Source: Szabonella sp046295215
Lineage (GTDB): Bacteria; Pseudomonadota; Alphaproteobacteria; Rhodobacterales; Rhodobacteraceae
Assembly (NCBI GenBank): GCA_046295215.1
Contig: JBKBNP010000010.1
Location: 17,284 to 81,283, forward strand
Length of the DNA: 64,000 bases
Reading direction: 5' to 3'
Position numbers and translations under genes: made by a program. Under the pieces are notes generated by a model. The model did not search any database. It worked only from the letters and a program-made list of their open reading frames with translations, and had not been told where the DNA came from. Positions 35,901-47,900 of the stretch are shown here, piece by piece. Every line of letters begins with the position of its first letter. Position 1 is the stretch's first letter.

Positions 35901-38900
35901 CGGTGTCTGGCCCGCATTGTCCACCCTTGCGCGATACCAGGACTGGACGTTCAACTCTTTCGGGGCGGTTTCGTTGTAATAGGGCGACCGCCCTTCACCG
36001 GCGAATTGTGGCCCTTCGCCACCCCAGTCGAACAGCGAGCGGAAGATCGGGTCCGCCGCCAGACCATAGCTTGTGCGGTTGAGGGCTGCCGTGCCCGCGT
36101 AATGCGCCACCACCCGGTCATGGACCGTGCCCCAGCCGATCCCGAGATTCCCTAACACCCCCACATCGGCCTTTGGCCAGAAATCATCCTCGATGAAGCC
36201 CGGCAACCCGGTCAGGTTGACGTTCAGATCGGCCTCGTCCAGCGCCCGGCCCTGCATGGTGAGCGAGATCTCGTCGCTTTTCGGGGAGAACAGCAGGCCG
36301 GTGCCGATTCCGATGGTTTTCTTGATGTAGCTCGCGGTGCCGGTGGCGACGACATCCCGGCTGGAAATCCGCTGTTGCGCCTGTTGATAGTAATTGTCGG
36401 CAAAATCCACCCCGTCCCAGATGCGGATCTCCGGATCCTTGAAATCGGTCCAGTCGAGCGTGCCGAAGCCGCTCAGTTCGGCCAGCTTCTTGATGGCGTC
36501 GATCGCCGTTCCGATCCGCTTGAAGTTCACCGACGCCGTGCCCAAGGCCGGTGCCACCGTCACCCCGGCCCCTGTCGACACCGCCGCCACGGCACCGGCG
36601 CCGGCGATGAAGCTGGCGGCATTTGCAGCCGAGGACAGATTGCCGAGGAAACCGGCGATGGGCAGCCTGAGTTGCGGATTGGCATGATCGACCGGGTCGA
36701 GCGTGGTGAAATGGATGTCGGGCGTGCCCTTGGTGAGCGGGAAATGGTGGAACATCCGCTGCACGATTTCGGAATTGACTACCGCACCCCTGCCATGCCC
36801 GATGAAATGCATGTCGGCGCCGAATACCTTTTCACCGGTCTGGATATGCAGCGCAGCAAGGGCGGCGAACATGCCATCCGCCGCCGCCTCGGCAAAGCCG
36901 CTGTCGTTGATCGAGGATTCGTGCGACCAGTCCATCAGGATCACCAGCGGCCGCCCGTCGGCCACCACCTCCCGCCCCGGCGTGATGGAGTTGAACTTTC
37001 CGGTCCTCTGGTCATGCACCGCCAGCACGCCGTCGTTGCGGGTCGCAATCTCGCGCGCAAGATCGAACACGGCCCCATCGGTCGGCCCGCCATCGAACAG
37101 CACGCTCATGTCATGGGTGATGATGGTGATGTTGGCGAATTCGCCGTCGGTGCGTTCCGGTGCGACGCGGAAGCTTTCAGAGAGCTGGAACAGCCGCTGC
37201 GCGCCGTCATTGACGCCGACACCCCAGAAATAGGTCTGCCCCCTGGTCAGGGCCAGTTCGGCGGGCAGCGTAAAGCGCACCTCGCCCCCGTCCGCGGGCG
37301 CCTCGAAATTGCGCATGTAGATCCGGTTGCGATTGCCGTCCAGCCCGGTGAGCCGCAGATCGTACTGATCCAGTTGCGCCGCTGTCATGCCGACGAACCC
37401 GGCCGCTTCAAGCTCTTTCACCAGCCCGTCCGACGTGTCTTCGGGAAACAGCCCCTCGCCCGGTGCGGCCACCGCGATGTAGAGCGTGGACTCGAGCTTG
37501 CGGCCCCCGAGGTTCCACACGAAGGTCGGCCTTGGCGGAACCGAGCCATCGGTCTGTTTCGGCGATACCAGCCCCAGGAACGGCGCCTGGCTTTCGACGC
37601 TGCGCGCGATGCCGCCGGTTCCGACGGGAATGTTGGGGGATGACTGGTCGGTGGTGCTGTCGCGTTCGACAAAGGCGTTGCCGTCTTTCCAGATCGCGAA
37701 ATCGGCGGCGATGTCGATGTCCCGGTAGATGCCGATGCGGCTGCCGGAGGAGGAGAACCCCTCACGGCGGAGGACCAGCGCAGGGGCAATCTCGGCATCG
37801 GGCTGCACCGGCGTCAGGTCGTTGACCGCGAATTCCGCCAGCGAGAACGACCCGATCACCGGGTTCGCGCGATAGGACGCCAGAACCTGCGACAGCGCTT
37901 CGAAATCATAGCCGAAGAACGCGCCCCGCGCGCCCTGCGCCGCATAGAGCGTCAGCCCGTCGCCCGAGAAGGCCAGATCGGTGCCAAAGGCATTCGTCAC
38001 CGGGCGCAGCATGCCGATTACCCGCGCATTCTCGTTGAACGGGTCGGCGATGATCCCGATGGCGGATCCGGCTGGATAGATCATCTGCCCGGTGGGCGTG
38101 CCGAACTGGGGAAAGGCGGTGATTGCCGGATCGCGGGTGAAATCGCCCTGAACAAAGCGGTTCTGCCCCATCACGAACGCATATTGCAGATCGGGCGACA
38201 GCACGATCCCGGCGGCGTCATTGACCTCCAGCCCGTCTTTCAGGATACCGTCCCGGCGCGTGGTGTTGAACAGTTGGAAGGCCCGGTCGGGCAGGTCCGG
38301 CGGCGTGCCCAGATTGAACGGGATCGAGTTGAGTTCCGTCCAGACATTCCCTTCGCGCACAAAGACAATCACACCGTTGCTGTCAGAGGATTTGTCGGTG
38401 ATGAAGGCATAGGTGCTGCCTCCGACGGCCTCTCGGACAGCGGGTCCGATCACGGTCTGAACGCCGTAGGGCTGGCGCAACTGGTTGGTCCGGCCTGACA
38501 CGGGATCGGTGAAGGTGCTGCGGGAAAAAACCGCCGGACCAAAGGTTCCCGCCACCCGGCCAGCCGCATTGCCGCCCAGCTTCGGCAGATCATAGATGCG
38601 CACCTCGCCCAGCCCCATGTCCGGCCCGCCCGTGCTGGTCGTGGCCGTGACGATCAGTTGCCGCCCATCCGGCGTGATCGCGATTTCGCGAAGGTTGTAG
38701 CCCGCCGAGGCGACAGTGACGGTCTCGACAAGCTGATATTGCGTGCTGCTGCCCTTGCGGATGTCGATCACGAAGATCCGGTTCGAGGCGGCATCGCTGA
38801 CCAGCACGAAATGGTTGCTCGGGTCCAGCGTTATGTCGAAGGGTCGCGCGGTGGCGGACTGAGGATCGGCGGCACCGGCCAGCCCGTCAAGCCGGATGAA

Positions 38901-41900
38901 GCCGGTTGTCCCCGGATCATCGGGTTTGCCAGTTTCCGGGTTGACCGGCCCCGCCGGACGCCCTCCGATATTCAGTTGCGTCCCGCTGACGAGATCGACC
39001 ACCGCCACGCCGCCCGCGTTCTGCAAGGTGACAAAGGCCAGATTGGCACTGGCGAGCGTCGCCACGGCGGTTGGCCCGGCGCTTCGCCCGTCGCGCAGCG
39101 CCCGTCCCTCCGCATCCAGATAGCCGATCGGGATGCGCAGGCTCAGGCCCACCGTATCGCGCTCGGGGCCCGGGAACCGCTCCAGCAGCACAAGCTGGTC
39201 TATGCCGTCGGGCACCAGATCGCCATTGGCGTCGATCCCCGCGCCGGACTGCACCACCGCCACGGTGACATCGCCGTTGTTGCCCACCTCGAACGGCAGG
39301 CTGTAGGCCGGCACCTGCCCGATGGCATTGCCGCTGGAAACACCGGCCTTCGCCCCGGGCTGCGGCTGCGTTGCGGGGGCGATGGCGACAAGCCGGGGGT
39401 CAAGCCGCAGGATGCGCAGATCCTTGCCCGCGACCGGATAGGCGGCGGGAATTTCCACGACAATGCTGTCCGCACCCTCGGTCGAGGTGGTCTCGACCGC
39501 GAATGCTGCCAGATTGCCCGATTTTACAATCGGCGAGGGCACCCCCAGGGCGAGGTCGGCGATGATCGCCGCTGACAGGTCTTCCAGCGCGCTGCCTGTC
39601 GGGTTCCCGACCACCACCCAGTTGCGCTCGATCACCGTATCGGCCAGACGCCCGGTCGCCGACATGCTGGCGGGAAAACGGAAATGCGAACCGGTGATCT
39701 CCAGTTGCACTCCGCCCGCATCGGGCAACCGTTGCAGGATGACCCGTGCCACTTTCGGCATGTCCGGTGTGGCTTCCAGCCGGTTCGGGATGTCCACCGT
39801 GATCCGGTCCATGCCGGAGACAATGTCGATCACCCGCTCGATCCCGCTCACAATACCGCTTGCGGCGATGTTCCAGAACTTCGTGATCACATTTCCGGTG
39901 TTGAAACTGACCGAAATCTGCTGACCGTTCTGCACCGTCCCGACCAGAGAGCCTCCCATATTCTGGGTCGCGGCAACGGCCCGCATCGGATCCTGTGCCA
40001 GCGCGAAGGTCAGGCGCACCGAGGTATCGACCTTCTGCACCATGGACGGGATGACCGAGGACACCACCATCACCCCCCCCGCCCCGATGCCGTCGGCGGG
40101 TGGCGAGGCGGTGCGTGCGCGGCCCTGCGCATCGACGAATCCGGTATCGACCTCGGCCCAGCCGTATTCCCAGCCGTTTTCGGTCGGCAGCAGGGCATAT
40201 CTGTAGAAAATGACCTCCGTCCCGGCCTCGAACCCGGTGGGGATCGCCAGTTGCGCCGGGTGCAGCAACGGGGCATCGCCGATGTCGAAATTGAAGGCCG
40301 CGCCGAAGATCCAGCCGAAGGAGGGGTCGATGAAGGGGATTGGCAGGTCGGCCTGATCCACTGTCTCGATCCGCGCCTCGACGGGGGACAGGAGCGCGCC
40401 CGGCGCGATCGTGGCCTGATAGCCCCCGGCATTCTCGATCACGGCACCGGCGCGGCCAACCAGTGCCACGCCACCCTGAGCCTCTGCCACCAGCACATCG
40501 ACCCGCGCCTCGGCCCCGCCCCGGATCAGGGTCACGGTCGCCATGCCCGGCCCGACCGCCCGGATCAGCCCGGTCGCATCGACCACCGCCACGGCGGCAT
40601 TGGAGCTGAAGAACTGCGGTGGGTTCTCCGAGAGATCCAGCGGCAGCCCGTCCGGATCCAGCAGCAGCAATTGCCGGGTGCCGCCATCCGCCGCCAGCGT
40701 GACCGCGTCCGGATAGGGCGTCAGCCCGATCAGCGCATCCAGCGTGATCCCGTCAGGCTGCGCGCCGATCCGCAGCACCGTGACCGCCAGCGCATCGCCG
40801 CGCCGCGCGATCAGTGTGGTGATGCCATCCGCCAGCGCCACGATCCGGCCATCCGGGGTCAGCCGCGCGACATCCGGGTTGCCCAGTTCCAGCGCAACGA
40901 ACCCGTCCGGCAGCGCCACGGGCGCCTCCGCCCCGTCAAACAGCCCCGAAAAGGCTGGCGTGAAGGTTTCCCCACGCATGAGCCAGCGGCCGCGCGTCTC
41001 GATGTCGATGGACAGCAGCGGTGCTGCGGAAACCCCGATCTCCACCTGCACGGTCCGCGCCGAATGCCCGTCATCGACGATCATCACCACCCTGGCCTGT
41101 CCGGTGAACCCGTCCTGCGGGGTGAAGGCCAATGCCCGGCCGCCATCGACTATGCGCGCCGTCCCGCCCATCACCGGGCCGATGGCAGCGAAAAGCGTGT
41201 CGCCCTCCGGGTCCAGCGCCAGATCGGTGACCGGGACACGCACCGCAAGTCCGGCATAGGTCATCACATCGGCGGTCCGGGTCTCGGGCATGCGATTGGC
41301 GACAAAGCCGAGATTTGCCGCGAAAAGCCCCCGGTCGGTGGCATCCACCCTGCCATCACCGTTCAGATCGGCATCGGCCAGAAGCCCCGCATCGGCAGCA
41401 TCGACACGGCCATCGCCATTCAGGTCGCCCAGCACCGTCAGCGTTGCAGGGGTCGAGGCTCCCGCCGCCCCGTCCAGCACCAGCAGATGCACCCCCGGCG
41501 TGGCGACACGCAACACCAGCGTTGTCACCCCCGCATGCACCATGCGCGAGATCACCTCGGCCCCGGTGGGGGATCCGGCCTCCGTCACCGTGCCCGCCAC
41601 CATCACCGCCAGAAGAACCGGCCCCTCGCGCGTCTCGCTCTCGCGCAGCGACAGCGACAGCGCGGCCTTGCCCTCGGGCCCGAAATCCAGCGAGACCGGC
41701 GCGTCACCTGCGGTCAGCAGCGCGGGCAGATGCACGGACAGCGGCCGGGCCGCGAACCCGGCGGCCGCATCGAACCACTGGCCCTGCCCCGTGGCCGCGA
41801 TCAGGCGGCCCGCAGCGTCATAGGCATAGTCCTCGCCCTGCCCGGCAGAAACGTCGCGCAGTGCCGCAAGCCGGTCGCCGGGGCCATAGCGATAGACGCT

Positions 41901-44900
41901 GCGCCCGCCCTCCGCCGTCTCGATGGCTGCGATGCGCCCCTCCCGGTCGCGCTCGAAGGTCGCAATGATCCGTCCGTCATGCAGCATCCCGGTCGTGCCG
42001 ATCAGAACCTCCGCCCCATCGGCAAAGGTGATGGCGCGCACAGTTCCGTTGCCCGACAGGCCATAGGCGGTGCCATCCGGCCCGGTGAGCGTGAAAACCA
42101 CGTCGTCAAAGCCCGCCGGAGCCCAGGGCGCCCCGGTGATCGGGTCGAGAAACAGCCCCCCGGACAAGGTGACTTTCATCGCAAGGGCTTCAAGCACCCA
42201 GCCGCTGGCATCGTCCGGCACGAAAAGGGGGCGGGCCAGCGTTCCACCGCTCATGGGGTCGGTTTCGGCCCCGAGGCTGAAGCCTGCGCGCGTGCCATCG
42301 GGCAGCGTCAGTTGCAGCCGCGATTGCAGCGACAGGCCCTGCGGCACACCGGTCGCCGAACGCCCGGTCGATCGCGGATCGAAAACAAGGTCCATCCCGG
42401 CCCATGGCGCGCGCCATGCGCTGCCGAAACTGGCCCCGGAATGCCCGAGACCGGTATCATGCACCCGGTTCAGAACCAGAGTGTTTCCGGAAATGTCCAG
42501 CACGGCATCCTCTGCCACCAGCACGGGCCGCGCGACCGTCACCGCGCCCAGAACCTCGATCTGCACCATGGCCTGCGCCCGGCGTCCGCCCAGATCGACG
42601 GCTTCGAGCCGCAGGGCGTAGAACCCGGGCGGCATCGCCCCCGGCTCAATGGTGGCGAGCGGTCCGTCAATGGCAGTCGTGCCGGAGGCAAGCAGCCGCT
42701 CTGCCCCGGTCAGACTGTCGGTTGCCCACAGGTGCCATTCATCCAGCGACTGATCCGCAACGATGCCGGTCACCGCCACCGCGTTGCGGATCGGGAAATG
42801 CGACAGCGCGGTATCAAGGCTCACGACCGGGGCTGCCACATCGCCGGGGTCGCGCACACGGATCACGGCTTCGGCCACGCCCACGGCCCCGTTCACACCG
42901 ACCGCCTCGGCGCGCACCAAGGTCCGGCCCGGCATTCCCGCCGTCAGTGTCAGACTGCCATCCGGGCCAAGCACCACCCGGGTTCCATCCACGAAAACCC
43001 GCGTCTCGGCAACGGCACCCAGCCCCGCTGTGCGCAGGGTCAGCGTGACCTGCTGGCCCGGGCGGACCGGGAAATCGGGTGTGGCGATCAGGGTGACGGC
43101 CGGAGCCTCGGGCAGGGCGGTGATCCGGACCACGAAAGACCGCTCTGCCGTTGCCGTTCCGTCATTCACCCGCGCGACGACCAGATGGTCGCCAAGCTGC
43201 CCGGCATCGGGGGTCCAGCGGATGACCCGCGCGGCGGGGTCGAACACCGCCCCGGCCGGAAGCCCGATGAACGAAAAGGCCAGAACATCGTCAGCATCGG
43301 GATCGGTCGCGGCCACCGGAATGACCAGCGGCGCCCCCAGATGCCCGAGCGCGCTTTGCACCGCGATCTGCGGGGCGCGGTTGACGTTGTCGATCAGCAC
43401 CTGAACGACGGTTTCCGTCCGGCCACCCCGACCGTCCTCCACCGCGAAACGGAAGGCGTGGCTGCCCGCGGCAACAAAGGCCGGCGTCCAGTCGAAGCGG
43501 CCCGTCGCAGCGTTGAAACTCGCACCCGGCGGCAGCGGGTCGAGCGCCCGGAACACCACCGCGTCGCCATCCGGATCCGCGGCCAGCAGACGGAAGGTCA
43601 AGGCGGTGCCTTCGCGTCCACGCTGCGGGCCTAGCGGTGTAATCACCGGGGCGGCATTGGTGTTTGCCACGGTCAGGGTGATCGTCTCGCGGCTTTCGCC
43701 CGCGCCATCCGTGGCGATCAGCACGACGCCCGGATAGAGGCCCGCATCAAAGGGGCCGGGGGTCCAGCGCAGAAGGCCGGTCTGCGGGTCCAGCACCGCA
43801 CCTGCGGGCAGGCCCTCGGCCAGATAGGTGACCGCATCGCCATCGGGATCGATCGCCACGAGTTGCAGCGCGAAGGCGTCACCTTCGGCAAGCTGCTGGT
43901 CACCCACCGGCAGCAGCAGCGGCGCGCTGTTCTGGGCCCGCACCACCAGCCGAATTTCGCGGCTGTCGCTGCCGCTCGGCCCTGCACCACCATTGCCGTC
44001 ATCCGTGACAGTCAGGGTGATCGTGTGGATCCCTTCATCACTCGCGGCCGGGGTCCAGACCAGTTCGGCCCGGCCATAGACCGGGCTGGTGACGATCTGC
44101 GCCCCGGCGGGCAACCCTTCGGTCGCGAAAGTCAGCGCATCCCCATCGGGATCGGTCACCCGGATCGGCAGGCGGAACACCTGCCCGGTCACCGCAACCG
44201 CATTCGCCAGCACCGACAGGCGCGGCGGCACCGAAGGTGCTTCGACCGTCAGGATGAAGGTCTGTTCATCCCGGCGAACGTCGGCAGGCAGGCCGCCGCC
44301 ATCATCCTCGGCCCGCAGCGTGATGACATAGACCCCGCGATCCAGTGCGCCGGGCGCAAAGCGCAGGGTGCCCCCGTCCGGGCCGGGAATGAAACGCGCA
44401 AAGCCGCTGTCGGAGCCAAGGATACGGGCCTCGACATCGATCCCCACCCTATCCGCACTTGCCAGCGGCACCAGTGTCGCGGTCACGGTGAAGGCACCGC
44501 CGTCGCCATCGGTCACCTCGACCGGCAGGTCCAGAACCTCGCCCGCTGCCACCACACGGTTCTGCTGCGGCGCGATCTCAGGCGGCAGGTTGACATTCGC
44601 GACATCCAGCACCACCCGCGCCTCGGTCACCCCCGGAACGCCGGTTCCGTCGCCGTCATCGGTGGCAATCACCCGGATTTCATACCGACCGGCCTGATCA
44701 TACCCGGGCGTCCAGAAAAAGAAGGCCGTGTCGGGGTCGAACACCGCGCCTTCGGGCAGGCCTGCCACGGCATAGGTCACGGTCGCCCTGCCCGCCTCGT
44801 CCGGGGCGAACACGAATGACCCGTCCGCCAGCCGCACCGGCGGGCGATAGAACGGATTGTCAGGGTCGATGGCCAGAAGCTGAAGGCCGAAGGGCTGCGC

Positions 44901-47900
44901 CTCGACCAGATCGAAGCGGCCCAGTGGCACAAAGACCGGCGCGGCATTGGCGTTTTCCACCGTGATGCTCACAGTGGTTTCCGCCAGCGCCTGCCCGTCG
45001 CTGACCTGAAACCGGATATCATAGACGCCCGCCTGCGTATAGCCTGGGATCCATTCGAACACCCCGGTCACCGGGTCCAGCGTTGCCCCCGCAGGCAGGA
45101 TCGGCGCCTGATAGACCAGCGCCCGCCCGCCCCGCGCCAGATCGGCATCGCGCCCCACCACGGTAAAGCGCAAGGGATCGCCTTCGCGGACCAGACGGTC
45201 GGGAACGGGCAGGATCTCGGGCGGTGCATTGCGGCGCTCGACCGCGATGGTCAGGGGCAGGCGCACGCTCTGCGTGCCATCGCTGGCGATGATGGCAAAG
45301 TCGTGGATCCCGGCATCGCCATAACCCGGCGTCCAGCGCAACAGGCCGCTGCGCCCGTCAAAACTGGCACCGGGCGGCAGGTTGTCGGCCAGCATGGTGA
45401 CGACATTGAAATCAGGATCGCGCGCCAGAAACTGCGTCTGGAAGGCCACGCCTTCGGCACCAGTGAAATTCTGGGTCGTGCTGAGGAATTGCGGCGGGCG
45501 GTTGCCGCCCTGCACCTCGATGATCCAGGCGACATCGGTGAAGGCCCCGAGCCTGTCAAACACACGCACGACGACCGGCGCAAAGGCGGGGGTTGCGGCA
45601 TCCGGGCTGAGCCGGACTTCACCGCTGGTCGCGTTCAGGGTCAGGCCGTCCGGGCCTTCCAGCAGGACAAAGGTGAAAGGTCCGCCTTCGGCATCCGTCA
45701 CCGCAATGGTTTCGACATAGTCGCTGCCCGCAAAGGCAATTCCATCCGGCGGCACCGGCACCTTCGGCGCGGAGTTCAGCGGCGCAAGGGCGTAGAGCCC
45801 GAACCCGATCTGAAGATGCAGCGCCGCCGGCGCGATGAATGTCGTCGTCGTGACCGGCACCGATGCGCCCGGTGCCAGCACGCCCCCCGGAACCGCAAGG
45901 TCGATCACCCACAATTCGTTGCTGCCCGTTGCCCCCACCGGCGCTGCCGTGAAATAGCGCGCCGGGTCCATGAGCAGACGCAGAGGCGCCACCAGCGGGT
46001 CGGTCCCGGTATTGGTCACCGTCAGATCGAACGAGAGCGTGCCATCGCCCCGGTCACGCCTTGTGCCGGAAAAGTCGAGCGTCAGAATCGCGCCGAGATC
46101 CTGCAACACTGAAAACACGCTTTCTGCGCCGAGCCCGAGCGGAAGCCCTGCGAAGCTTTGCAGTTTGCCCGAAACCGACACCACGAAATTGCCCGTTTCC
46201 AGCGAGGCGACAGACAGGCTGGCCCGCCGTGCCGTGGTATCATAGCTGATGCCAAGGATCGGCACGACCGTCCCGGCCTGCGTTTCCATGACATAGTTGG
46301 CACGGTTCAGGACCGACCCGGCTTCCTGCGCATCCCCGGTCAGCATGTCGGTGTCAAAGCTGATCTGGACGGTTGTGACGGGGCTGGTCAGCACGGCGCC
46401 CGGACCGGGGCTGATCGCGGTGATCCGGGGGGCCGTCGCGGGGTTCAGCACATCGACGCCCGCGCCATTGGCGATCAGGACACGTCCGTCCGCGGTGGTG
46501 ATGAGCGTGTCACCGCGCGCCGCCCCGAAACCCAGCATCGCAACCCCGCGCGTCGCCACATCCATCAGGGCAAGCGCAGACTGCCCGGTGGTGGGGTCGA
46601 CATTGCCCGAAATGAACAGCAGCCCCTCCAGCCCGCTGCCGGGTTGCCCGAAGGCCAGCGAATCTGCGGGCATGGTGAGACGCGCCATGATCTCGGGCTG
46701 CCCCGCGGCGTCAAAGCGCAGCACATCGCCGCGCACCGGCCAGGAGGTTGCCCAGAGCCTGCCCTCCGGCCCAATGGCCAAGTCACCGACGCGGGTATCG
46801 GAAAAGGCGGTGAAACTTCCTGTCACCGGGTCGAAGATCTCGATGCCGTGGCCGGATGAGACATAGATCCGGCCCCCGGCATCGACCGCAAGGCTTTGCG
46901 TCAGCCCCGCCCCGAACCGCGCAAGGGTGGCACCCGTGTCCGGGTCGAGTTGCAGCAGTTCATGGCCCGTCATTGCCCAGAGACGGCCATTGGTATCAAA
47001 GGCCAGATCGTAGACAGGGGCCTCCAGCCGCAGGAAATCACGCGGGGCGTCCGCCGGATCGCCCTGCGCCGGAATGCGGTAAAGCCCGCTGCGCTCCGGC
47101 CCCGCCACCACCAGAACCGACCCGTCCGCCGCCTGTGCCAGCGCGGTCGTGCCGATCCCTGCGGCATCGACCGGGCCGAACCCCCGCGCAAAGGCCGCCG
47201 CCGAGAAAGGGGCCGCGACCGCATCGAAAAAGGACGGGACGCGCGGCGGCTGCGGGGCTGGCACGCCTTGCAGAACTTCAAGGAATATCAGGCTCGGGAC
47301 CGCCTCGACCGGGGCGGGGGGCGCAAGCGGCGTGGCCGCTGTCGGCGCCCCGAACCCTGCGACAGCCCCGAGGTTCGGCGCAAAGCCGTCCCCCGCCACG
47401 CCGACGCCCGCAGGCGGGCGTTCGACATTGCCTGCGTTGTCGGTGGCCAACGCCAGGAACTCATAGCTGCGCCCGGCAGTCCCCTGGAAAAGCGCCGTCG
47501 AGCCGGTCAGTTGCGCCTGGAACAGCTCGAACCGCCCGCCATCGGTGGCGACAAACAGGCTGACATGGCGCAGCCCGGACAGGCTGTCGCTGGCCGTCCA
47601 GTCCAGCACATACTGATCCGTTCCCGTTGCCCGCGTGACCTGCAACAGGGTTTGCGGCGGCGTGCGGTCCAGCGTGATCCTCGTCTCGTTGGTGTCATCG
47701 GGGGGGCGGTTGTCATAGATGACCCGGGCCGAGGCCGTGATCGCGGTGCCATCCACCGCCTGCGCGACCGGCACCACCCCATAAAGCAGCGCCCCGGTCG
47801 GATCGCTGCCGGTCAGCAGCCCCGGCCCGCCGACCACAACCTCCCCCGTCGCCGGGTCAATCGCCTGGATCAGCCATGTCGCAATGCCGCTGGCCCCGTC

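Noticed and set aside
39684..43634. A 1,316-codon plus-strand frame opposite the giant gene
   Set aside because: The composition (Arg, Gln, His, Pro) is that of antisense high-G+C DNA, and it lies inside the giant gene, whose domains are clear.
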